A DNA stretch of 64,000 nt from Thalassia testudinum (taxonomy: Eukaryota > Streptophyta > Magnoliopsida > Alismatales > Hydrocharitaceae). Below the pieces are notes generated by a model that had not been told where the DNA came from, searched no databases, and saw only the letters and a list, made by a program, of their open reading frames with translations. Position numbers and translations under genes: made by a program. This document shows positions 1 through 9,901 of the stretch, piece by piece; the stretch's first letter is position 1; every line of letters starts with the position of its first letter. The stretch spans positions 14,266,501-14,330,500 of the forward strand of contig JAZHRO010000024.1 in the NCBI GenBank assembly GCA_037157565.1. Direction: 5' to 3'.

Positions 1-92
1 CTCTGTTGCTCTAGTAACTGATCCTGTCGCTGCATCTTGTCAGTGGCTGCTTGCAGTTTGGAGATCATATCCTCCAATCTCTTCTCCCTCTC
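1..92 (-). pseudogene. CACTA transposase gene, coiled-coil tail fragment
   Basis: Read on the minus strand these bases encode a charged heptad-like stretch containing REKRLEDMISKLQ and DKMQRQDQLLEQQ, which looks like the C-terminal coiled coil of plant CACTA (En/Spm) accessory proteins. The frame joins exactly to the last exon at 18,119 once element B and one copy of its 5-bp duplication CTCTC (88-92 and 18,119-18,123) are removed. This is therefore the far end of the gene described at 18,119-21,125, and it runs off the left edge of the window. The join is seen directly; the family name is inferred from the neighbouring exons. Confidence 0.7.
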
Positions 93-2990
93 TGATGAGA
101 GCCTCATCATGGGCCCTAACTAGCTCATTTTGACCTAAGAAAGAGAATAAGAGCTCCTACATAACCAAGAGAAGGGCTTAATTGAAGGAATAAGTGTTCT
201 GAGAAGAAAACATGAAATAAAGGTTAAAACTGTAATTTTACTATTGCAGTACATAAATGGGATTTCTCAGAGGCAAAACATAGGTCAAATGGTCTAAATA
301 AGATAAAAAGGGATTTGGTTCAATCAGAAATAGGTTCATGTGCAATCCAAGAATTAAATGACATCTTGTAACCCTAAGACAAACCTGCTTAATTCAACAA
401 GATTCTGGTCAGAATAAAAATCAAGTAAATCCTCTAAAATTCATGGAAAAATATATCCTAAGGTTTAGAACCTTCAATTTGACCTTTGGAACTGTTTTGA
501 CCTAGATTAGGGCCCTAACTCATTAATTGACCTAATTTGGATTTTTATGCAAAAAGTCTAGTCAAACGTGGTCAAACCTAAAATCCAACTATACCATTGG
601 ATTCCTTAGGTCTAAATTAGGTTTGTACCAAAATTTGGACCTAAGGGGAGGTCATCTTGACCTACTTTGCAAATTAGTACACCTAATTACATCTTGGCCC
701 CTATCTTTTGAAAACCATTACATAAACCCCCCTAACTTCCTCGCCACTCTTACAAACAGATCCCTCCACCATTAATGGGGAGAAATCCTACTCCAGCAAG
801 GAATAGAGAGGGAATACTCCCTGATTCCTCAGAGATCTCCTCCCAGATTTGGAAGGGAGATTCTCTGAGGAATTTCCTTCCATCTGAACTCGATCCTAAT
901 CCCTGATTTGCACCTAATCTCTCGTGCGAACGCACGAGAGATTTGGGTCTCTTAACTAATTCCATCTTCGGTGAGGATTCCCGCAGTTGGAAGCTTATCT
1001 TCCAAGCACAGGAACCCTTGCCAGTGCCCTCAACTCCAACTGCACCTCCTCAGCTCGACTTGGCCAGAATTCCATATCAATTTCTTCTTCTTCTCCTCCG
1101 GCCAAGTGGTCCAGCGAGCTCCGGCGAGCCTTCCTCCTCTTTCTCGTCGTTCTGCCACAATACCAGTGGCAGAGCTGTCCTCCCCATCCTCCTCCGCATC
1201 GCGCAACACTCGCGCGAGCATCCCAAGCCCCGTCGTCACCGCCGTCTCCCTCCACTGGATGCCTTCTTCTCCGGCAACAGCAGGTACTGCCAGCCGCCCT
1301 CTCTCCCCCTTCTTCCACTTAATTTGGTTAGAACCTTTCGTCTCTTTCCCCTCTTCAATTCCCCTCAACCTATTTCACAAAACACCTCTCGACCGCCACT
1401 GTCCACCGCCATCGTTCCCATCTCCGGCCGACCTCTGGCGAGACGCACCCGTCGTTCCACAACTCCACACGTCTCACCACCAACCCCACAACCTCCGCCA
1501 CACTCCACTGAACATCATCCACCCACTCACAGACCACCTACACCACCACAACCGCCCCCCGACCTAACCCATCAATCTGGCCACAAAATGACCTAGGAAT
1601 GCATGCCTAGGCCGCCCCGCGGCCTGCCACCTACCACTCCACCTTCGCCGTGACACGGCGAAGGTCCACCTGTGGTCTAATAGAGCCGCAAGGCCCCTTT
1701 TGTGTCATGCAGGGTCTGAGCACCAGCCGCCATTAGCGACGGCTCGAGGAGGTTAAAAGCTTACTCCAGGCTAAAGCGCTTTAGGGTCCTAGGTCCAGCA
1801 GGCTCGGGAAAGTCTAGCACAGTCAACTGTCCCAGCAATTGGAGCTGTGAGGCCTGCAGCTGCAGCAATTGGATGGAAGATCTCCTGCGGATGCATGAGC
1901 AAAAGAGATGGAACATTAGTCCCACCTCGTGAACCTGTGAGTGAGGTGCGCACAATAAGTTGATTTTGTGTTCTTAGCCCTTTGCCTCGAGACACACATG
2001 GGGCGAGGTCCCTCACCTATACACGCCACGTCCGTGATTTCATCTCGCAGACCTGGCAACCCGACCCGACTATCCTCCTGAGCACTCCTCGTGCACCACA
2101 CCCACGTCAATGCGCCTGGACCCGGGCACGCGACCCTAACCCGATTACCCGGCTCTGGGAGAGCATACTGAAGAGTGATATACAGAGAGAGAGAGATGCG
2201 GGTGTGGGTAGAGGGGTAGGTTTTGCTCTCTTCGATTTGTGCAGGGAAGGAGAAGGAGAAGGAGAAGTGAAGTTGACACTTAGTCGCATAGGAAAAAGAG
2301 AAGGAAAGATAAGGCAGAAGGAAGAGGCGAAGCCAAAAAGAGAAAGGAAGTCAGAGAGCTAAGAAGAAGAAAGAAAGAGAAGGAAAGACAAGCAGAAGTA
2401 GAAGAAGAAGAAAAGCTGAAGCCAAAGAGAAGAAGTCAGAGAGCTAAGGCTGAAGAAGGAAGAAGAAGAAAGAAAGAAAGAGAAGCTGAGCCAAGGAAAG
2501 AAGAAGAAGACCCGTAGGGAAAAAGATGGAGAAAGACACTGTAGAAAAGAGAGACAAGGCAGAAGACAGAGGAAAATAAGAAGGAAGAAGAAAGGCAAGA
2601 GAGCTGCAGATAAGAAAGAAGAAGCACACAGCCAAAGAAGAACAGAAGAAAAAGGGGAAAATCAGAGAAAGAAAGTCAAAAGAAGAGAAAGCAGACAAGA
2701 GAAGAAAGAAAACATCTTTTTAAGACGTCTGAACTCATGATCAGATGTCCAATTTCTCTAATTGTGCCACAATTAACTTTTAAACTCATATATATACATT
2801 CTGAATTAAGTTTTGAGTAATTAAGTGTTCAATTACATTATTAAGATTAGTGAATAAATTCCAATTGCTCCTTGTGTTCGACCTCAGATACTTATGTTTT
2901 CGAGTAATAAATTCTTATTTGTTGACAACGCTTAGTCACCTATACTCTGATGCAACTAACTGTTAAAACACGATCAAGCTGCGTAAAATA
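93..2990 (+). repeat. 5' LTR of element B
   Basis: About 2.9 kb, paired with 7,406-8,882 plus 16,692-18,118. It starts with the palindromic TGATGAGAGCCTCATCA and ends just before the primer site. It contains perfect hairpins at 916-943 and 1,641-1,665 and a near-perfect one at 1,151-1,173. A purine-only (GAA-rich) tract runs about 2,180-2,720, and a U5 segment around 2,868-2,895 carries the words CTCC and GTTCGACCTC shared by all long LTRs here. Compared with the 3' LTR it lacks the TATA box region near 1,029. The proline-rich and lysine-rich ORFs inside it are composition artefacts. Confidence 0.92.
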
Positions 2991-2993
2991 TTT

Positions 2994-3011
2994 TGGCGCC
3001 GTTGCCAGGGA
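2994..3011 (+). other. Primer-binding site of B (tRNA-Asp)
   Basis: TGGCGCCGTTGCCAGGGA lies three bases after the LTR end. It is complementary to the 3' end of plant tRNA-Asp(GUC) with one mismatch (A where the site in A and F has G). Asp-primed initiation is typical of the Athila group of Ty3/gypsy elements. Confidence 0.9.
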
Positions 3012-3687
3012 GCAACGTGCAATTTATCACTAGTCTCTACATTCTGTTTGATCATATTGAACAATAACTTGCCCTACTTTGCTTTGTTGTGATCTTGCAG
3101 GTATTTCACCAGAAGATCCCTCCCGCAAGTCAACTACTCCAGGGCAAGTAATTTCTTTTCTTTCTTAAACCATCTGCTAATCCTTGAAAGACAAAAGGAA
3201 GAAATTAATTTAGGAATCAATTGCCTTCTTTCTATAGTAATCACCATCTTTAGGGCAAATGTTCCCTGATTTTGCGAAAATTTTTCAAATCTTCTTGAAG
3301 TTGGAGCAATTTTTTTTAGATTCTATCCCACAAAATTCATGTACCTAATAGAAATCACACTTAATATTTGCGAACAACACACTTCTTGTTTTTGAGTCCA
3401 AAGAGAATTTTTGTGAAAAGAGGATTGGAAATAGAACCAAATTAGGGTTTCTATAGTAGGGCCTTGGAGTTCTAGTTCACACACACCTGTATAAAAGGAA
3501 ATGAACCCTCCCGCATCAGTGTGCTACCCAAGCCCTTGATTAAAGAGATCTAAACAAGACAAACCCTAAAAATTGAGCTCTAAAATCACTTGAATCTTAA
3601 AATCTTGGACCTAATAAATTGAGAGTCAAATCAGGGTGATCTCTAGATCCCAAGCCTAGAATCATTCTGCCATCTATAGGACAAGTC

Positions 3688-4030
3688 AGGTGAAGTTGAC
3701 CCCTTGGGTCAACCAACCTCCAAATTAGGTCACAACATCAAAACATCTAAAGTTCAAGTGAGAACCCTAAAGCACCTTTGAAATAAAAGTGGTAGACTTA
3801 AGAGGTCAAGGTTCCCATTCTGGTCTACCTGGATTCTCAGTGACAAGAGAGGTCGGGTGAGGGAAACCCTGTAACCCGTGGGGACGCTCTACCGTGTAGG
3901 GGTCTTTGCGGGACCCTCCCTCTCTGGCTGCCCAAGTAATTCTCAGGTGGACGATCTTCTGATCCAGGGGTATCATTCGCCCCGAACCTCCATAGTCATC
4001 CAAACATTTTTGGGTGTCCTGATTAGGTCA
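3688..4030 (+). promoter_or_regulatory. Conserved untranslated leader shared by B and F
   Basis: This segment is nearly the same as 39,122-39,478 in element F, although the coding regions that follow are unrelated. It includes a stem-loop (GTTGACC, short loop, GGTCAAC) near 3,694-3,712 and a strongly conserved block from about 3,820 to 4,025. The position between primer site and ORF fits a packaging or dimerisation signal or a translational leader. That role is inferred; the conservation is seen. Confidence 0.75.
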
Positions 4031-4182
4031 AAAACATCTCCAGTCCCTCATCTTTTCTCTTTAGAGCACACACATACATTTTCAGTGGGACTCGTTATTC
4101 AGATCTAATCGCTTCATAACTTGATTCTACATCTTGATTAAAACTCTGATTCTACATCTTGATTCCACCACCTAATCCAAAT

Positions 4183-5824
4183 ATGTAGCCAAACCACTTA
4201 GGACTACCATTCAAGAAACCTGAATATCGGAGATCCATGAGAGATAAGATGATTGAGGATGCCCTGAAATTCTATGAAAAAGAAGAAACCTCAATACCGG
4301 TAGAAAACATTAAGGTTGATGTCCCAACAACCATAACCTTTATCATAACTTGTGCCCAAGTACTATTGGCAGAAGCCACAAAAGGATCAACCCGTGACTT
4401 GCTCATCATAGGATACATTGAGATAGAAAAACTGCACAATCTTGAATACCTTCAATGCATGACAAATCCTCGACTTTGGAAGCAACACCAAGATGATCTT
4501 GAAAAATGGGAAGAGATAATGAGATTATTAAAACAAATTATCGACCAGAAATACCCGTATATACCACAAACAGAGGATGAACCATCTTGGAACAACATCG
4601 AGGATCAATCCGATCTCGGGTTTAAGGCACAAAATGGTTGTGGATTCCCAACCTAGATGGAGCACAATGTGTTTGATAACGAAGAAGGTTGGGAAACTCC
4701 AATTGCAGGAAAACACCATGTTGAGCCCACTCTAGACCATGAATCACCAAGCTTAGAATCCCAAAACTCCTGCAATCATGAGAGTATAACTGAACCTCTC
4801 GAGGGTGTAAATTCCATCCCTTATTCTGATAAGGTGACCCTCAAAGGTTATTCGGACCTAGATTCTAGTAATTCAACCCACATCCTAAGCCCAGAATCTA
4901 GAGCTGAAACCTACTAGGAAGATTTCAAGGCCCCATATGAGGAGGATCAAATTTTCAATGAATATGATTTTGGGCCTCTATTTAATGAATATCCTTTGCC
5001 AACATCCTCAGAAGAATCAATCGATTTTTCGGAAGTCATGCCAATTTACGATACAGAAACTGAGGAGTTGGACGAGAGGGGTTTCAATTGGATCTGCCCA
5101 ACCAGCTTAGAGCCTGAGCTTCTACCAGATAAGGACACCATTTTAAGCTCAGAATTAACATCTAGGCTAGACCCCAGTCAGGCTACTGAAGCTACAGCAT
5201 ATGATTTATTCTATAGTGGAACTCATGATCTTGAATCTCATTCAGATTTTTGCAAACTCTCCGACGATTTCGAATCTGACTAGAACATCGGAGAAAATCT
5301 GCTTCTTGATTATAACAATCCAATTCTCATTGAAGCCACCTCTTCCATACATACAGAACTGATCAAAACCCATTCTTTACCCCGACCCGCAACCGGACTC
5401 AATTTCTATTCTGATTCACTCTCACTGAGCCGTTTGCAAATGATTCAACGCCACATCTATCCGGGTATCGGATATCGATTAGACTGAAAAATAAGAGCCA
5501 TCATTCTCTGATCACCCCTATAGGATTTCCATACCATGCACTGATTATTTTTTGGAACCCTACTCTGACAAGGCTGATTCGACCCAGCCTAAACCTGAGT
5601 TTTCACTTCCATATCCATCCGAGCCACATTGCATATGGTGGGTTCCGCATTTGTTGATCTACATCTATCAACCCACCAGACTGATTGGGTTTGGGCTGCA
5701 TCATCAGCCTATTGATCTTAACAAGCACCTGGTTGGACCAACCAGGCTCTTAATCAAGGTGCTTGTTTTACAAAACTCCACTGATTTGACCACTCCCTCT
5801 CCACCCCATGTTCTACTTGGCTGA
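4183..5824 (+). pseudogene. Broken ORF of unknown function in element B
   Basis: One long frame from an ATG at 4,183 to a TGA at 5,485 is interrupted by in-frame TAG codons at 4,186, 4,654, 4,915 and 5,281. It then continues in another frame (5,552-5,824). The usable first start is the ATG at 4,237. Predicted character: a helix-rich first 140 residues (including KQHQDDLEKWEEIMRLLKQI), then a long acidic Ser/Glu/Asp-rich middle, then a C-terminal part with RLIGFGLHHQP. That motif and the order of regions match the intact ORF of element A (11,874-13,676). I recognise no domain. It sits where gag begins in the related element F, directly after the shared leader. All four premature stops are TAG, as expected if CAG codons decayed by cytosine deamination. 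Confidence 0.7.
5720..5767 (+). other. Double stem-loop at the end of the B ORF
   Basis: An outer 11-bp perfect stem (AACAAGCACCT with AGGTGCTTGTT) encloses a 9-bp perfect stem (CCTGGTTGG, one A, CCAACCAGG). Element A has different but equally strong stems at the matching place (13,439-13,475). Function unknown; it could be an RNA structure at the ORF end. Confidence 0.6.
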
Positions 5825-7390
5825 AGGCGTTGAATTTAGCGCTTAACAGGAGGCAACCCGTCATTCCAAAAAATAGAGACCCGTCTGATTATTTGTCTAT
5901 ACTCCACGTCAATTGCACCTTGAGTTCAACCTTAGACAGTTGATCCCACCTCTGGTACACGTATCAGTCATTTTTGACTCATTCACCCACCCGATGTATC
6001 ATGTTCTAAGTCCCTGACTTTAACACTATTTCACACCCTCTGTTTACAATGAGGACATAGGAGGGCGATAAAGTGCATACATACAGAACCAAGAAAAACT
6101 CAAAAGGATTCTCACAAAAAAATTCACATATGTCAAAAACACAAAAAATTGAAAAATTATGAAAAAGAACAAAAGACGGAGGAGGAAGGAAATTTTGTGA
6201 GCCACATAATCATAAGGAGGAGAAAAAGAGTAAAAAAATGGCAAAAAGGAGCACAAAATGAAAAAGAAAAAAAGAGATAGTCATTAGTAAGAGATTAAGG
6301 AATTAACCAAAGTTCTAGATCACATCAAGGAAAAGAGAAAAATAAAAGAAAAGTGCTAAGGAGACACAAAAAGAGATTAGCAGGGACGCTGATCTTAGGC
6401 CTCTTAGGCTAGATTCTTTGGCTTAAAAATTCACGTATCCGCTAAGATCTAGATAATCCTCAAGAGGTTGGGGAAAATGTGAAGCTTAAGTATTAGGTCC
6501 AAGGCTTAGGAAGTATTCGGCCTCGTTAACTGACCTTCGATTTGCGAGATTCGGTAACCTAAGCACCCCAATCCACACACAATCTGGTTCAGTGCGCATA
6601 AATATCAAAATCACGCAAAAAGCATTTCAATATTCTGAAAAGGTCACCTAGATTAGGAGCGGCCGATCAACACAAGTTGATTTGGACAAGTTCCCTGTAC
6701 GGAGAGGCGGGAAATTCCCCTTGAAGATGCGTAACACATCATCTCCTTGGTGCTTGTCTCTCAGGATATTTAAATATCCTACCGGGGGCATGTGAGCACT
6801 TTGCTGGTTCAGATACCATGGGTGGCATTATCACGAAATGTCGATTGCCAGGGTCTAAATTCAGCCACGAGACGCCATGGGCGAGATTATCTCAAAATCT
6901 CGAAAGTCCGAGTTCTGGGGGTTGCCATTGGCGGTACTATCTCGAAGCATCGATTGCCAGGGACCCTTGAGGATTGATGATGGGGACGAGGAATCCGATA
7001 CAGGCCATGTTGAGAAGCCAATCTGAAGCTAGAAATAAAAAAAATGAGAGAGAAAACTCTTCAAACAAATAAATCTTTTCTTTCTCTCTTACAAAAACGC
7101 ACTGCAAACTGAACCTAGGCTAAAAATGTCTCAAGCACGGGTGCTTTAACCGTGGAGTCCAACAAACCCTAGGATAGTTTCTGCGGGCCTTAAAAACCTT
7201 TGCGGAAGGCTGAGGCTAAAGTGGGTCAGGTCCGGATTTTGGTTGATACTTGAGTACCTTTAGGCCTACTGCCGCCATTCTGACCTAATCACAAAAGAAA
7301 AAGAAAAGCACTTATTATAACTGATGACAGACACTCAGGGTCTAGAACAGAAGTTAAAACCTTGAAATTTTGCTAAGGGACTAGTAAATG
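5825..7390 (+). other. Non-coding 3' internal region of element B
   Basis: No ORF of note. It holds a segment with ACAGGAGGCAACCC (about 5,845) and an ACAATGAGGAC word near 6,047, both of a kind found after the coding region in Athila-type elements. It also holds an A/G-rich stretch (6,060-6,380) and a short tandem repeat at 6,816-6,962. The stretch just before the polypurine tract (AGGGACTAGTAAA, about 7,377) is shared with element A. Confidence 0.55.
6816..6962 (+). repeat. Three-copy short tandem repeat in element B
   Basis: Three diverged units of about 38 bp start at 6,816, 6,875 and 6,925. Each begins CCAT followed by GGGTGG, GGGCGA or TGGCGG, and contains an ATTATC or ACTATC word and a TCGA core; the first and third end GATTGCCAGGG. 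Element A has a different two-copy repeat in the corresponding region. Confidence 0.6.
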
Positions 7391-7391
7391 C

Positions 7392-7405
7392 TAGGCATGG
7401 GGGCA
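7392..7405 (+). other. Polypurine tract of element B
   Basis: TAGGCATGGGGGCA immediately precedes the 3' LTR start at 7,406. The same sequence type (AGGCATGGGGGTA) precedes the 3' LTR of element A. This is the expected plus-strand priming site. Confidence 0.85.
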
Positions 7406-8882
7406 TGATGAGAGCCTCATCACGAAACCTAACTAGTTCATTTTGACCTAAGAAAGAGAATAAGAGCTCCAACATAATCAAGAGAAGGGCTTAATTGAAG
7501 GAATAAGTGTTCTGAGAAGAAAACATGAAATAAAGGTTAAAACCGTAATTTTACTATTGTAGTACATAAATGGGATTTCTCAGAGGCAAAACATATGTCA
7601 AATGATCTGAATAAGATAAAAAGTGGGTTGGTTCAATCAGAAATGGGTTCATGTGCAATCCAGGAATTAAATGACATCCGGTAACCCTAAAACAAACCCA
7701 CTTAATTCAACAAGTTTCTGGTCAGGATAAAAATCAAGTAAACCCTCTAAAATTCATGAAAAAATATCTCCTAGGATTTAGAACCTTCAATCTGACCTTT
7801 GGAACCTATTTTGACCTAGATTAGAGTCCTAGCTCATTAATTCACCTAATTTGGGTTTTTGTGCAAAAAATCTAGTCAAACGTGGTCAAACCTAAAATCC
7901 AACTTCACCATTGGATTCCTTAGGTCCAAATTAGGTTTGTACCAAAATTTGGACCTAAGGGGAGGTCATCTTGACCTACTTTGCAAATTAGTACACCCAA
8001 TTACATCTTAGCCCCTATCTTTTGAAAACCATTACATAAACCACCCTAACTTCCTCACCACTCTTAAAAACAGATCCCTCTGCCATTAATGGTGAGAAAT
8101 CCTACTCCGGTGAGGAATAGAGAGGGAATACTCCCTGATTCCTCAGAGATCTCCTCCCAGATTTGGAAGGGAGATTCTCTGAGGAATTCCCTTCCATCTG
8201 AACTCGATCCTAATCCCTTATTTGCACCCAATCTCTCGTGCGAATGCACGAGAGATTTGGGTCACTTAATTGATTCCATCTCCGACAAGGATTCCCATGG
8301 TTGGAAGCTTGTCTTCCAATCACAAGAACCCCTGCCAATGCCTATAAATTGACCCTCAACTCCCACCGCACCTCCTCAACTCGACTTGGTCGGAATTCCA
8401 TATCAATTTCTACTTTTTCTCCTTGAGCCAAGTGGTCCAACAAGCTCCGGCGAGCCTTCCTCCTCTCTCGTCACTCTGCCACAATACCAATGGCAGAGCT
8501 GTCCTCCCCATCCTCCTCCGCATCGCACAACACCCGCGCGAGCGCCCCAAGCCCCATCGTCGCCGCCGTCTCCCTCCACTGGATGCCATCTTCTCCGGCA
8601 ACAGCAAGTACTGCCAGCCGCCCTCTCTCCCCCTTCGTCCACTTAATTAGGTTAAAACCGTTCGTCTCTTTCCCCTCTTCAATTCCCCTCAACCTATTTC
8701 ACAAAACACCCCTCGACCGCCACTGTCCACCGCCATCGTCCCCATCTTCGACCAACCTCCTACAAGACGCACCCGTCGTTCCACAACTCCACACGTCTCG
8801 CCACCAACCCCACAACCTCACCACACTCCACTGAACATCATCCACCCACTCACAGACCACCTAAACCACCACAATCGCCCCC
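7406..8882 (+). repeat. 3' LTR of element B, first part
   Basis: Starts TGATGAGAGCCTCATCA like the 5' LTR and runs to the CCCCC (8,878-8,882) that was duplicated by insertion of element A. It carries the hairpin at 8,230-8,257 and a TATA-like box at 8,343-8,349 that is missing from the 5' LTR. The LTR resumes at 16,692. Confidence 0.92.
8343..8349 (+). promoter_or_regulatory. TATA box in the B 3' LTR
   Basis: TATAAAT lies where the related F LTR has TATATAAG (36,760). The matching place in the B 5' LTR (around 1,029) has lost these bases, so only the 3' copy keeps a recognisable core promoter. Confidence 0.6.
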
Positions 8883-9414
8883 GGATGTAAACACATTTAC
8901 ACTACTTAAAATGTCTATTTATGCATGTTCTTAAGCATAGGATTGCATTTCATGATATAAATATTGCATTACATGCATCATCTTGCATTTAGAGTAGTTT
9001 GAATAAAATGGAGGTTAATTGTCTCCTTTTATGTGCTTGGACAGGGCAAATATTTTATCAGGGCCTCGGATCAAAGATCCAACCGTATGGATATGATCAG
9101 GGCGACGATTGGAGTTCAACGACTCCAAGATCGCCCTAATCAGGCATCCGTAGCATCAGATAGAGACCGGGGAACCCTAGAAGATCAAGGGCCAGGATGG
9201 TATAAATCCACACTTCAGATGGAAAATCCGACCACACGGATGAATTCGGATCGACGATCGCAGCCGAACGACACAAAAATCGAGTCAATCCGACATCCGT
9301 GGCACCATCTACAACTTCCAGAAGATGGACGGCCAAGATGGCGCCACGTGGCGCCATCCCAGCCGCCCAATCGGCCGCAGGAGTCTTGTGAAGACCGCGC
9401 ACCGTCTCCTCTCC

Positions 9415-9438
9415 GCCGTTGGATCTCGATCCAACGGC
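9415..9438 (+). other. 11-bp dyad in the A LTR
   Basis: GCCGTTGGATC, two bases, GATCCAACGGC: a perfect inverted repeat, repeated in the 3' LTR near 15,460. Related solo LTRs keep the dyad with paired changes (about 28,100 in C2 and about 52,083 in C3). Confidence 0.8.
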
Positions 9439-9807
9439 TGCGGTCGCTCGCGCTTAAAAGCGTCCGCGCGACCATTTCGCCCGCGTAGCGCAGCGGCGAC
9501 GCAGCTGCGGGCGAAGCGGAGGTCGCGGGTTCGAGCCGCGGTGAGGGGGTGAAAGGCGCGGGCGAGCGGGCGCGCACGAGCGTCAGATGAAGATCCAACG
9601 GCTGCGCGCGCTCAATCAGGACGACGCGCGATTGGACGCCGGGCGTAACGCGCGATCACACGCGGGCGGTGCGCTACGCAGCGGGCGCGGACGCGATCTA
9701 AGCCGTCCGATCTCGCGATCGGACGGCTGAAAATCAAGCGACGTGTGTAGGCATTACGCGCGCGGCCAGCCGAGCGGGCGCGCGTGGGCGCGACGGCGAC
9801 GTCGGGG

Positions 9808-9837
9808 CTTTAGCGACGGTTTTATCCGTCACTAAAG
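9808..9837 (+). other. Dyad upstream of the TATA box in the A LTR
   Basis: CTTTAGCGACGG and CCGTCACTAAAG form a 12-bp inverted repeat with one mismatch, about 57 bp before the TATA box. Solo LTRs C2 (27,618-27,647) and C3 (51,638-51,667) carry the same arms with unrelated loops. C1 has lost one arm. Confidence 0.75.
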
Positions 9838-9894
9838 ACCCCTTATTTATTATTTTGAAGATGTAATGTCCATTTTGCCCCCACTCCTTGCAAC

Positions 9895-9901
9895 TATAAA
9901 A
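9895..9901 (+). promoter_or_regulatory. TATA box of the A 5' LTR
   Basis: CTATAAAAGGAGACC is a canonical plant TATA context, identical at 15,940-15,946 in the 3' LTR. It fits the start of the genomic RNA a few tens of bases downstream. Confidence 0.75.

Noticed and set aside
943..1596. Long proline/serine-rich ORFs in the B 5' LTR (and 8,089-8,834 in the 3' copy)
   Set aside because: They lie in LTR U3/R, occur in several frames at once, differ between copies by frame changes and match no protein; composition artefact.
2868..2895. tRNA-like internal promoter word GTTCGACCTC in the LTRs
   Set aside because: Only a B-box-like word; no A box, cloverleaf or terminator. It is part of U5 shared by the LTR families, not a tRNA gene.
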